From: Quercus robur
Lineage: Eukaryota; Streptophyta; Magnoliopsida; Fagales; Fagaceae
Assembly: GCF_932294415.1 (NCBI RefSeq)
Contig: NC_065542.1
Location: forward strand, 46,217,942-46,281,941
Reading direction: 5' to 3'
Length of the DNA: 64,000 bases
The notes beneath the pieces are model-generated. The model was given only the letters and a program-made list of their open reading frames with translations, had not been told where the DNA came from and ran no database searches. Shown here in pieces: positions 37,380 through 48,866 of the stretch. A program made the position numbers and the translations under genes. Each line of letters opens with the position of its first letter. Positions within the stretch are counted from its first letter, which is position 1.

Positions 37380-39614
37380 TTATTTTGCTTCACTGATGCT
37401 TGGAAAATCATCTTCAATGAAGTTGACATCACGAGACTCTATCTCAGTCATTCCACCATCAGAATGTTCACCATACATTACATACCCCTTTGAGCTTTTT
37501 GAATATCTTATAAAGATTTTCTTACTTGCTCTAGGGCCCAATTTCCCATACTTATGGGAAGTACTGTGAACAAAGCCTGCACAACCCCAAGGCCGCAAGT
37601 TCTCCAAATTGGGTTTTGCACCAGTCCATAACTCATATGGTGTTGTGGGAACTGACTTAAAAGGCACACAGTTAAGGATGTAGGCAGCAGTCATCAATGC
37701 ATCCCCCCAAAACGTAATTGGAAGGTTGGCTTGCGCCATCATCGATCTAACCATCTCTAATAGAGTACGATTCCTTCTCTCTGCAACACCATTTTGTTGT
37801 GGAGTACCAGGAATCGTCAATTGCCTATATATCCCTTTTTCCTCACACAGTTCCTGAAACTGTTTAGACAAATATTCACGACCCCTATCAGTTCGAAAAA
37901 CCTTTAGGTTCCTTTCTTTCTGATTCTCAACCTTTGCCACAAAGCGCTTAAAGCAATCTAATGCTTCAAAGCAATGAGAAATCAGATAGACATAACTGAA
38001 ACGTGAATAGTCATCTATAAATGTGAGAAAATAAGAGGCGCCATGGCGTGCCTTAACATTCATAGGTCCACATATGTCTGAATGGACTAATTCCAAAGGA
38101 TGAGTTGCCCTTGGAGCCTTACCAAAAGGCTTCCTACAGGCCTTTCCAGCTAGACAAGGTTCACACATAGGTAGGCTTACATTAGTGATAGACCCCAATA
38201 GGCCTTTTCTAGCTAGTCTAGCCAATCTATCTTTTCCTATGTGTCCAAGTCTAGCATGCCACATTACAGAATCAGAAATATCATCATTATGAGCAATGAA
38301 AGAAAAAGAGGAATGATCTAAATCCAACATAATGAAATTATTAGATAAATAACCATGTCCATACAAGGTTTTATTTAAATAAAAATCCAACTGAGGACCA
38401 TCAAAACGGAAACTAAATCCAAGTCTAAGCATAGTAAGTACTGAAAATAGATTACATTGGACACCAGATGCATGAAGCACATCATGAAGAAGTAACGTAC
38501 GTCCCAGACGCAATTTGAGTTGGTAGGTTCCAACTCCTATGACTTCTTCTTGAGCTCCGTTACCCAAAATAACGTACTGTGTGCCTGTTGGTATCCTTTT
38601 GTAATCCACACACCCAACTCTATCTCTGGCTATATGTTTGGTTGCTCCTGAATCTACAATCCACCCAAGAATAGTATGAGCAACAAAAACATGTGTACAA
38701 ACATAAGTAATAGCAGAGTTGTTAAGAATGGATACCTTCTTCGGCTCAGTGCACTCACGAGCGAAGTGACCCTTCTTACCACAGTTGTAGCACTTGATCT
38801 TTGCCTTGTCCTTCTTAGCACGCTTGCCGTTTTGGCGCTTTGCTATCTTGCCTTCTTTAGGCCCAAGGTTACCAGCTCCTTTGGCATTCCTCCCTTGTCC
38901 TTTGCGTTTAGGCCTGAATGCCTTCCACTGCCCAGATTGGGCGACAAGGAGGGTGTTTTGGTGCGCCCCCATGCGCTCTGCCTCAAGCTCGAGATGACGA
39001 GAAATATCAGCAAAAGTCTTGATATTCTCACTATGTGTCAAAACAAGCTTCATTTGCCCCCAAGTAGGTTCAGGCAGTGAACGTATCACCGCTGTGACCT
39101 GTTGTTTATCAGAGAGATTATTACCAGCAGCCTTTAGGTCACGGATCAATGCTGACATTGTCCTTAGATGTTCAGCTATGCTATGTTTTGAATCCATAAC
39201 ATATTGCTCAAACTTCAAAGTAAGAGCTCGCAACCTAGTTGCTGAAGTCCCTCCAAAGGCAATCTTAAGCTGGTTCCACATCTCTTGGGCATTTGGGTAG
39301 TTCTCAAACTCCCCAATAAGATCATTGTGCATGCTACTCAGCATAGTGAAGCGTGCACAACGATCTTTCTTAACCCAAGACTCATAGGCCTCTAAGTCAC
39401 GGCGATGTTGGGCAGTATTCCCATTTTCAGGTTGCATCATCACATTGGTTAGGGTTTTAAGGACCTCTTGTTCATTAAGCAGATATTGAATTTTTCTATG
39501 CCACATATCATAGTTGGTTCCATCTAGTTTCTCACCCTTAGTTAGATCAGCAACTACATTCTTAGTGGCCATGTTCACTACATTCATTACACAAGTTGAC
39601 ATTAGCACATACAT
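37380..39614 (-). pseudogene. Gag-protease-integrase of the 7.9-kb Copia element
   Basis: A 744-residue open reading with the full Copia order: gag UBN2 region (about 30-215), zinc knuckle [14 protein letters not shown] (275-288), protease [11 protein letters not shown] (active DSG at 321-323), HHCC finger ([10 protein letters not shown], then CEPCLAGK) and DDE integrase core ([26 protein letters not shown]). The likely start is the internal Met of [10 protein letters not shown], 14 codons in. It ends at an in-frame TAA (37380-37382) inside the linker that should run on into RT. The linker then stays open until a frameshift near 37,185, in a C-run. Confidence 0.93.
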
Positions 39615-41333
39615 TTTTAGATTTTATTTCCAAAAAAAAAAAAAAAAAAAAAAAATCCAACTAGACCATGATATTCCTTTCTACATAGTAAGATCGAAAA
39701 TTTCGCTAAACTCATAATCATCTCTCACTATGTAAATTGGAATAACACATCTAATTGATTTTTAAATAAAATTTTGTGAAGAATAAAACCTCACACCATC
39801 CACATATTAAATCATAAATATAAGATGTGTCCATACATTTTTGTGCACAACACATTGTGCATGGGCTCCACTATAAGCCCTATTGGTAATTTCATACAAC
39901 ATGTTAAGACAAAATTTGAAAATTATAGGTAACCGTGAAACACATCCCCTTACATGGCTTCCAAAATTAAATTACATAGCCTTAAATTACATTGCCAAAA
40001 ACAATGGCCCAAAAAAATTGCCAAAAAAAAACATTGGCCCAAAAAATTACATATTCAAGTATCCTACTACAAAGATTCTATTTGTAATTAAAAAATTGGG
40101 GATGTCACGTTACCAAATAATTTCAAAATTGTCTTATCCATCCATAATAACAATAAATAAAAATATACATGTTGCATAAATTACCAATACAATCTTTAAC
40201 TATAGAGATGAGCCAAAGAGTTTCATAAACCCTTTGGATACATATTCATCACATAATGCATTCATATAATATCAATTCAATCATATCACAATATGTTAAA
40301 AAAACATCATAAATTAATTCAAAGATTGAAACCATGCATAATTATACAGAAAATTAGAAAACTAATTTCACAATTTTCTCATGTTATCACAATTATATTT
40401 TAACATCACAGTTAAAAAAAAATTGCCACTACAAGTACACATATGTCACATTAGAAAAAATGTGGTCTAAACAAAATTAAGAATATATATAGTTTTACTA
40501 TAAATTAAAAAAAAAAAAAAATTAAAAGCCCACTGTTTGTAAACAATATTACAAACCCACACAACCACTTGCATGTGGCTTATCACTTGCACAGTTTCCT
40601 TGTTGAAGGAAACAACAACAATATGTGATACACCAACGTGATATGCACATTATCTTTATCAAGGTATAACTAATAAAGTAGTGTGAGCCCTTATATTTGT
40701 GTGTATATGAAACAAGGATAGTGTTCTAGTGTAACTAACACACTAACATCAACGTGGGGCTCCTTCTTTTTTTTTTTTTTTGGTGAAAGCAACGTGGGAC
40801 TCTTATACATTACACAATTATTATATTAGATAACCACTCAAACAATTAGTAGTTAGTGGAGCCCGCACGGTACACTATTATAAAACAATTTTCACTTTAT
40901 TGTTCATCCTCTTCCACGTTAGACATCAATTTTTCAGATTTTATCAAATACAACCATAATCTTTAAAAGACCATAACTTTCTCATTTAAAGTCTAAATTA
41001 AGCATGTAAACTGTCGTTTTAAAGCTTATGGAATGTACTTTCAAATCATTAAAAAATATTTGACATTAAACAAGATTTAATGGGTCAAAATAAGCCTGTA
41101 AATTTCAGATTTCATGTAAACAATCAAAAATTACAGCTTTTTATTTCTCTCTCTACATGCCATAACATGCCTAAAAAAAATTACAGATCTGAAAAATTAA
41201 AAAAAAATTACAGATTTGAAAAAATTAAAAATTACTTAAACTTTTAATTTTAGCATGCATATGGGATTATATATTTAAGAGATCATGGCATCATTCAAGA
41301 GTGAAAACAAGCATAAAACGGCTTTGATACCAA
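39615..41333 (-). other. Non-coding leader of the 7.9-kb Copia element
   Basis: AT-rich sequence lies between the primer-binding site and gag, with no conserved ORF. A T-run interrupts near 40,768. Nothing else is recognised. Confidence 0.6.
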
Positions 41334-42720
41334 TGTTGAATAAATATATACTTTACTAGAGGTCATGTAGACACATACATTTGGTGGAGCAGATCACCAA
41401 ATTGCCGGATCTTTCACTTTGCTTGCTTTACGAACTCCTCACGATCTCCTTTGTGGAATACCTCCAAGTCGCAGGAAAGGCTACTAGAGTCTCTCCTAGT
41501 TTCCACGCTCCAAATTCTAGGGAACAGTAGATGATGTCCCAGAGAGACTGCTTATTTTGAGAGAGCACTCAAAACTATACGTATGTTTTCTCACTGTGTC
41601 TAACCACTATCTGACTAATGTAGGAGTATTTAAATACTAGTAGAGATTCACTTACTATTAGATATATGTGATCCCTAAAAGATCTCATCTTTTAAATTTA
41701 AATGACTCCACTAATGATATTGATAACTCATATCAATATCTGTTAAGTTCAAATTTAAACTCACTTATCAAATAACCCATGTGGACGATCCATGGGCCAT
41801 GGTTTATGGGTTGGACCAAAACTAGCCCAATTTCTAACAAGTTCAAAGAATTAAAGTAGTCAAAGCAAGCGTGCAATTATATTATTTTTTACAAAAGTTT
41901 CTGCAAATGAAATATTAATGGTGCAAAAATCAGTTGTCTTAAGCATTACCATATATGAAAGAAGTCTGGATCCATTAATTTGGTCAATTATCAAAGTTAT
42001 GTTCCTGTGTTGTTCAACAAGACAACAAAATTAATACTGAAGACTGCAACATAGGAAACACTATAGTGTGAAGTTATGCAGCATGTTTTTGAAAATGAAC
42101 TAAAACTGGTCAATTTTATGTCACTCAACATAAGGATAGTTCAAAGCTAAGTTGGTGAGAAGAAATTTTTTACTGAAATTTATTTTGACCCAAAGCAAAA
42201 AGCCAGTCTCATGCTTTATGTCACCATTAAATGTAAGGCAGCTTGCAAAGTTTTTAAGTTCATTTGTCCATCGACATTGAATTATATGTATGCCATTGTA
42301 TAAATAAATGGACAAATATCTACAGGAAAACTTAATTTTCCCGTTGGTCCCTAAAAATATAAAAATGAGATCCTAGAAAATGAGAAATTTCATTTTTAAT
42401 TTTAAAAAATGTGAAATTTTGAATTGGGTGAAGTTCTAAATTTATTTATTCACAATTATAAAAATAGAAAAAAAAAATTAGCATGTTTAGCATGTGTCGA
42501 TCATTAGTATTTTGTTCTTGTGTCATAAAAATGCCCAGATGTATGAAAATCATGGATATTAACTTCATAAAGAAAAAGTCTGGCTGTCAGATTACAATGC
42601 ATCTTTTACTACAGCTACGTTACCGCGAATCTCGGGTTTCTTCACTCTCTTTTTGTCAAATTCTGTACATTTTATGCCCACTGGATATGGTAGTACACAT
42701 AAAAATGTTAGCTGCTTCAT

Positions 42721-42783
42721 CTATATAAGCTGATTTAGAGGTACTTGCATTATCATCAGCACTGAGCTTTGAAGAGTATAGTG
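42721..42783 (+). promoter_or_regulatory. TATA box and 5' UTR exon of the unit-1 response regulator
   Basis: CTATATAA at 42721-42728 is followed about 30 bp later by a short leader that ends TATAGTG before GTAAGT (donor at 42784). The matching acceptor is TGTGTAG at 44311-44317. The same arrangement is conserved in unit 2 (TATA 57103-57110, donor 57166), which supports a real first non-coding exon. Confidence 0.55.
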
Positions 42784-43091
42784 GTAAGTCACAATATTAC
42801 CTAGAGTTGTTCTAAAACAGTGCTGTTGGTTTCTTTTTAAAAATATAATTTTCCCCTTTCTAGACAGAAGATGTTGCTATTTGCAGTTGGGCCAAAAAGA
42901 GATTTGGCCCTACTTGACTAAATAGAGTAGCTACAACTGAATTCTTATTAGTTTCATAGCTATAAACTATAATTGTGTTTACCTATGAAGCCTTTGCAAG
43001 TATTTATCTCAAAAATGAAGCTCGAGTTCGTATTAAAAAAAAATGTAGCTCGAGTTTGTTGAGGAAGAAAAAAATGTTTAGGAACAGAGAT

Positions 43092-44199
43092 TGTAAGGTT
43101 GAATTTATTCAACCATCTAATTGGCTTTATTCCGTGCCAAATTTGCTTGTAATTCAGCATTTAGTAACCCTGTATTTAGGTGGGTTTGTTGTAAGGGTAG
43201 TGAGTGAGATAGAGTGAAGATTGCTCAAGAGTGTGCAAGAAAACAGAGACTCGCGGCTGAGACTCGCGGGTGACTCGCGGCTGCAAGCCGCCAGAAGCAG
43301 CACACGTGCCAAGCATGCTGGAAGATGAACAGTCATGCTAGCTGGAGCACTACAGGACAAAACAGGACAACTGGCCATACGGTTAACTCGCGACTGGATC
43401 TCGCGACTTAGTCAAGCCGCGAGGTCAAGCCGCGAGCCACCCCTGTTTTGTAAAACCTGACGTTTCACATTCCTCTCCCACTCCAGTATAAATACCCCTT
43501 TTACCCACGATTGAAAGAGAGCTTCCAGAGAGAATTTTGAGAGAGAAACCCTAAAGAAAAACAAGATTGTTTCACCCATAATCTATACCTTAGAGTCTCT
43601 TCAAATTCCTCTACTCTCTTCCTCTCCATTGTCAAATCCTTGAGAGGCATTATACCAAACCTGGTTCTCACCATCATCATCACTGTGAGACAGTTGTTTG
43701 GATTTCTGGGAAGCAGTTAGGAAGGAACCAATCTTCATTGGTTGATGCTACGGTCTAGTAGCGGAATCCGGGAAGCTAGAAAAGAAAAAGGTTCGGCGCA
43801 ACCTCGTTGGAGCAAGAAGCTTGGAGGGCTTAGGTGCACTGGGTAGATTAGGCTTGGAGGGTCTATTGCTGTCCTTGTATCCCAACTGTATTTTCTAGTG
43901 GATTGTTTACCGCTTGGAGGGCGGCGGAGAGGTTTTTCGCCGAGGACTTCGGTTTCCTCTTCGATAACACATCGCGTGTTGTCTTTGTGTTTGCATCTTC
44001 CTTCCTCTCTATCTTTGCCTTTTTATTATCTGCTGTGGTTTTATTTTGTTATGGCTTAGATAGTCTTTAACCAATTTCGTATTATAGCATGTGTTAAGTT
44101 TCCGCACACTAGTTGTTTGACATATTGCTTGTATTGGTTAAGTTGTAATTTGGGAGTCTAAACGTTCATAGGTGTTTTGTACACGTTTTTGAACTTTCA
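43092..44199 (+). mobile_element. Solo LTR, family 1, copy b, in the 5' UTR intron
   Basis: An 1108-bp segment begins TGTAAGGTTGAATTT and ends GAACTTTCA, flanked by GAGAT at 43087-43091 and 44200-44204. Unit 2 is empty at 57561-57565 (AAGAT). It has U3-like CTCGCG-rich repeats (43,245-43,435), a TATA box AGTATAAATA near 43,487, and a leader with GAGAGAAACCCTAAAG. It sits inside the predicted 5' UTR intron of the unit-1 gene, in sense orientation. Confidence 0.88.
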
Positions 44200-44343
44200 G
44201 AGATGTATTTTTCATTTTTTGGATAATTTCAGTTTTGATATCACTTAATTATATGACCTATTGTTTGATGTAATTATGTCTAAATTAGTTCATTTTCATT
44301 CCCATCTTATTGTGTAGAAGTTATTAGTTGGATTTAAGAAGGA

Positions 44344-45157
44344 ATGGGAGCAGAAGTTGATCATATTTGCCCCACTGGAATGAGTGGAGGCTCAGCTGAA
44401 GGGAATGACAAGAGCGAGGGGCAGCGCTTTTCCTGCAAAAACAAGCTGACAGCGCTTTTCCCATTTGAAGATTTCGCCTTAGGCCTCCAAAATGCTTAGG
44501 CCGGCCTTATCATAATGGAGGAGTATGCCAAATCATACAGACGGGACTCCTACGTTCCTATGGTGTGGAAACAGAAGTTGTAGAGACTGGGGAGGCTGTT
44601 GTGGAGCTCATTGCCTCTGGAGCAACTTTCAATCTCATTATCATTGAGATGCTTCTACCTATCCTGAATGGCCCTGAGGTATATATTACATCTTTCTATT
44701 TTATCTTTTTAGCTAAAGGGCCAAGCTTAATTAAATATCTAGTTATTCACAATCAACTTGTTATAATAAGTATCTTCTGATATGTCAAGAGTTTTGTAAC
44801 TCAATTAGTTCCCCTGATATTTTTAATGCAGTAGTCCAGGTTCAAATGTTCCCTCCCATGTTATTCTAAAAAAATAATAATATAGTGTGATACTCATGCT
44901 ACTTCATTCTTCATGTACAATTTAACTTTCGATTTATTGTACTTTAGCCAAAAGATAATAATATCTTGTTCCATCTTATATGTTAGACTGTTAGGCAGAT
45001 TCGTGCTATGGGTGCTCAAGGCAAGATTTTGGGGATCACTACATTTTTTGATGAAAGGGACCAACAAGAATTTCTTGCTGCTGGAGCAGACGAGTTCATT
45101 GAAAAGCCATTGTCACCAGAAATTGTGATCCCAATCATAAGGGGGCTCGACAACTAG
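44344..45157 (+). pseudogene. Broken type-C response regulator, unit 1
   Basis: Two exons match the unit-2 gene: 44344-44678 (start MGAEVDHICP) and 44987-45157 (TVRQIRAMGAQ to GLDN, stop). Exon 1 is 47 bp longer than its paralogue. After CTGACAGCGCTT, 8 bp covering the first acidic motif are replaced by about 55 bp of foreign sequence (about 44,458-44,513). This shifts the frame and creates a stop within about 12 codons. Exon 2 and both splice sites are still sound, and the receiver motif reads IIIEMLLP, so the Asp-to-Glu change predates the break. Nucleotide differences from unit 2 in exon 2 are about 8 of 171. Confidence 0.9.
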
Positions 45158-45330
45158 ATGTGAAAATGCACATCAAAATAGCTAGAGAACTTATTGCAAT
45201 GCAGCCAATGCTAATTCCTATCATATCATATCGTACCGTTATTATATTCTATGTTATGTTCTTCTTTTGGACTGATGTACTCATATGTCATAGGCACTTG
45301 AAGTAGACATTCGTCTGTGTCCTTATCTTT

Positions 45331-45363
<33 letters not shown>

Positions 45364-45454
45364 TATATCTAAAAGCTGAAGCGTAGCATTTATTGTTGCT
45401 ACGCTCTAATTAAGCCATATCAGCATCCACGTCATTATCTTTTTTCTTTCCAAT

Positions 45455-47690
45455 TTTACTATAATTTTTTTTAACATTCACTTAATTTTTAAATATTTAC
45501 ACTTTCTCCAACCTTTCTTCTTCTTTTACCTTTTCATCGCCCCACTACCCTCTACTTTAATATCATTATTCATCTTTCCCTTCATCTTTCTTTATTTGTC
45601 TCTTCTTATTCATTTTTTCTTACTATAAATTTGTCACTCTTTGTTAAAACATATGTGAATTATGTTGGGAACATATGTGAATATAGAATTGACTAATCCT
45701 TTCACAAAACACACTTTACTTGTAATTGTGTAGATTTAAGATGTGTTTAATGCTTCAAGGAAAAAGGTTTCAAGTTCAAGTGTTAAAACTATGCAAGTTT
45801 GTCCAAGAATCAAGTGAAGAAGTGTTGGATTTTAAAGCTTGACAGCTAACTCGACAGCTAGTATCTATTGAGGTTTAAAAGGCTGTTTAAGCCCGATGCT
45901 CGACAGCTGCTCGATAGATAGGGTATCTATCGAGATTTATGAAAATCAGTTTTTCAGATCTGATTTCACTCCAATTCATGAATAGATGTTTGAGCTTTCT
46001 TTTCTCACAACCGTAAACATATATAAGGATTGTTTTAGGGGTCGTCACAGCTGATGCACCTCAATGCAAAAGTTTTTCACAAGCATATTGTGAACCAGAG
46101 ACATATGCCCTAGTTCATCTTTTTCTTCAAGAAGCTGCTGTGTTTGTACACCTAGGGTTTTGTAACCAAGGAACTTCGTGATCTTCATCGTGTAGATGAA
46201 CTGAAAAACTTTGCAGCTAACATCCTTCTTAAGTTGGTGAGTAAGCTGCGTACCGGGATCCGTTCATCGAATTGTTAGTCACGTACTGGGAGCCATGCAT
46301 TGAAAGGAGAGATTGTCACTACAGAATAAGTCCAATTGGGTATTGGGGTAAGGATTCAACTGTAGGTTGGTATAAGATACTACGATTCCTTTACTTGTCG
46401 TTGTGATAATAGGGAATTCTCGGGAGTGGTGACTTTAAAATCACCCGGTGGAGTTTTTGTTGTGTAAGTTTTCCCCATTCGTAAACAAATCACCGTGCCA
46501 ATTTATTTTCCGCTGCATTTTAACTTAATTGGTGATTTGTTTGTGCTACCAAGCCTATTGCATACTAATTGAATTAATTAATTAACTTGGCTAATTAATT
46601 GATTAATTCATCACAAGGGGTCAATACATTCTTGGCCTGTCACTCTCTTTCATTATTTGCATAGTTTTTCCTCACAAAAAAGTTATTTCTCTCTCTCTCT
46701 CTCTCTTTCAATTTTTTGGTGGATTTTTATTTTTCTTGCGTCTCTACTTTAGGTTTATATTTTTTGTGTTTTTTGGAACTCTAATTTAGGTTAATACGAT
46801 TTAGTTTTGTGTTTTAAGTTATTATTATTTTTTGTTCTCTTTGATTGTTAAATATTATCCGATTACATTATAAAGAATTAAAGATAGTAGATAAGAATAT
46901 AATATTATTCTATTACATAGCATGATTTGAATAATTTAGTGTTTATTGTTATATCTTTTAATTAATTAATTTTTTCTTCTCATCTTATTTTATTCAATAT
47001 TGAAATTCAACCAAATCCTCCTTATCATTAAATTATTTATATTCTCTCCCTTTTTGTTTTAAAAAATAAAAAAATGTAATATTTTACTTAAATTAAAAAA
47101 AAAAAATTGTCCTCATAAAATTGTACTCATTTTTTTTAACATTTACACTTTCTCTAATCTTTCTCATTCCCTTTACCTTTTCATCTCCCCAAACCTTCTA
47201 CCTTAATATCATTCTTTCTCTTTCCTTTTATCTTCCTTTATTTTGTTTCTTTTTATTATCTTCCTCTTAGTATAAATTTGCCATTCACTCTTCCATTCTT
47301 TGCATAATTTACCCTCACAAAAAAGGGTTATTTCCCTCTCTTTCTCCCTCAGTTTTTTGGTGGATCTTTTTTATTTTTCTTGCATCTCTACTTTAGCTTG
47401 ATCAAGTTTTGTGTTCTTTAGAACTCTATTTTGGATTGATGTGATTTAGTTTTGTGTTTTAAGTTTTTTGTTGTTGTTGTTAACTTTGATTGTTAAATGT
47501 TATCCTATTGCATTATAATGATTTGGATAAGTTAGTGTTTATTGTTATATATTTTATTTTTAATTTTTTTTCAACATTTGAATTCAGCCACATCCCCCAT
47601 ATATATCATTAAATTATTTACATTTCCTCTACTTTTTTATATTAAACATATAATATTTTTCTTAAATTCAATAAATAAAATTGTTCTCAT
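45455..47690. repeat. Internal direct duplication of Helitron-like element 2
   Basis: Once the nested LTR is removed, roughly 45,455-47,060 and 47,100-47,690 share the same order of blocks: TTTTACCTTTTCATC, CTCACAAAAAAG, TTTTTTGGTGGAT, TTTAGTTTTGTGTTTTAAGT and TTGATTGTTAAATRTTATCC. Confidence 0.7.
45642..46642 (+). mobile_element. Solo LTR, family 2, nested in Helitron-like element 2
   Basis: A 1001-bp segment from TGTTAAAACATATG to TTGGCCTGTCA is flanked by CTCTT (45637-45641) and CTCTC (46643-46647). The second internal copy of the Helitron sequence (near 47,275) shows the unbroken site TATAAATTTGCCATTCACTC. A TATA-like ACATATATAAGG lies near 46,018. GCTCGACAGCT and TATCTATCGAG repeats mark the U3 part. 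Confidence 0.78.
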
Positions 47691-48866
47691 AAAGTGGAGT
47701 AATGCTAGGGAAACACTCATTCTCACACCCAATGCATCAAAGGAAAAATGGAATACAAAACAAATGTCAATTTAGAAACACTAAATTAAAATAAAAAACT
47801 AATAATGCAAATTTAATGTCATAGAATCATCATCAAATTTTGGAAAACGATAGGTTGCCAATGGGGTAGAGAGAGAGATGGAAAAGAAAGAAAACATTAC
47901 AAAGTAATAAAAAGTAGATAAACAAAAAAAAAAAAAAAATCAAATGTCAATTAGTAACCACTAATTGGAAAACAAAGAGGTTGTAAGGAAAAGTATAAAA
48001 TAAAATAGAAATGACCATACGGAGAACATTAAAAACTTTATATTGTAATAAAATAAACCGTTAAATCCACTTAAAAAATTAAATCAATAATCAACAATTA
48101 AATACAATCATAGTACTAAATTTAAACTTAAAACTAATCTAACTCTAACTATGGAAACCATATTTCTAATCATAACAAAAAAAGAGATGTTCTCTGGTAA
48201 TAGTAGAAATTACATAAGAAATAAAGTTAGAAAATTTTTAAATCCCTTTTTTGACAATTCATCTAACCATATATATATATATATATATATGTAAAGGTTT
48301 AAAAAAAAAAGGTATATTTAAGGTTTTTATTAACTTAAAAACTAATGAAAAACCAATGGTTAATAACTAAAATTATAGTATTAAAATATTTAATGAGTTC
48401 ATTCTAAAAAATTTATCTTGCGCAACACGTGGATATGCGACTAATTTAAATAAAGCTGTCCTCTAGGTTTCTTGCAAATTTTTGTATCACATTTTTATCC
48501 TCTATTTTATGCTCTTTTCCTTCTCATTATTATTGTTACTACATACAAAGTTGACAATTCTCTATTGTATTTGATGTCAGACTACCTATATGCGATCGCT
48601 GTTAGTTGATCAACTGAGGGACGGAACCATGATTTCATCTTTAGGGGATCAAAGTGTGAACAAAAAGGCTTTAATAGCTAAAGAATGGAGAATATATATG
48701 TTAATGTGTATAAGGGTATGTGGGCTTTAGGCCCACCTTGTTTACTTGTATAGCACACTTACTTGTACTACACATTTTGCCTTTTATATAAAAGACACTC
48801 ATGTATATTCTATAATTCGAGAAATGCAATACACTTATTCAGTATTTCTAACATGGTATCAGAGCC

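Larger units (their letters stand above)
33944..41839 (-). mobile_element. Nearly complete Copia retrotransposon, 7.9 kb
   Basis: The 506-bp LTRs (33944-34449 and 41334-41839) start TGTTGAATAA and end TTTCTAACA. They differ at about 8 positions by eye (about 1.6%). The target duplication AGTTC lies at 33939-33943 and 41840-41844, and unit 2 holds the empty site with a single AGTTC at 56216-56220. The primer-binding site (minus strand TGGTATCAAAGC, 41321-41332) matches initiator tRNA-Met with one change. A long leader (41,320-39,615) and about 1.1 kb of non-coding sequence between RNase H and the 3' LTR flank one Gag-Pol on the minus strand. Few inactivating changes are present, so insertion is recent relative to its neighbours. 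Confidence 0.96.
45368..48444 (+). mobile_element. Non-autonomous Helitron-like element 2
   Basis: It starts TCTAAAAGCTGAAGCG after an AT run and ends TGCGACTAA before T, with a possible CGCA/TGCG stem just inside the end. Unit 2 shows the uninterrupted sequence at 58639/58640 (AAAA then TTTAAATAAA), so the insertion lies between A and T without a target duplication, as Helitrons do. The inside is non-coding. It has an internal direct duplication and a nested solo LTR. Confidence 0.72.
32330..48698 (+). repeat. Tandem unit 1 of the response-regulator array
   Basis: After subtraction of five insertions (32392-33454, 33944-41839, 43092-44199 and the Helitron at 45368-48444 with its nested LTR), what is left aligns in order to unit 2. 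It starts inside the unit at the equivalent of about 54,010. It also lacks the part equivalent to about 54,150-55,640, where SINE sequence joins directly to TTGTAGGAAAATA near 33,565. It ends at the AT tract at 48,690. Confidence 0.85.

Noticed and set aside
37244..37432. Small minus-strand reading between gag and RT of the 7.9-kb Copia element
   Set aside because: It is another frame of the Gag-Pol linker, whose true frame reads DLQLYELQELEGVIPS.
38676..39300. Plus-strand readings opposite the Copia gag
   Set aside because: Antisense shadows of a well-supported Copia polyprotein.
42483..42728. Cys-rich 81-codon reading, repeated at 56866-57110
   Set aside because: It lies in the promoter region of the response regulator. 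Frames and ends differ between units, and insertions and deletions are not in multiples of three.
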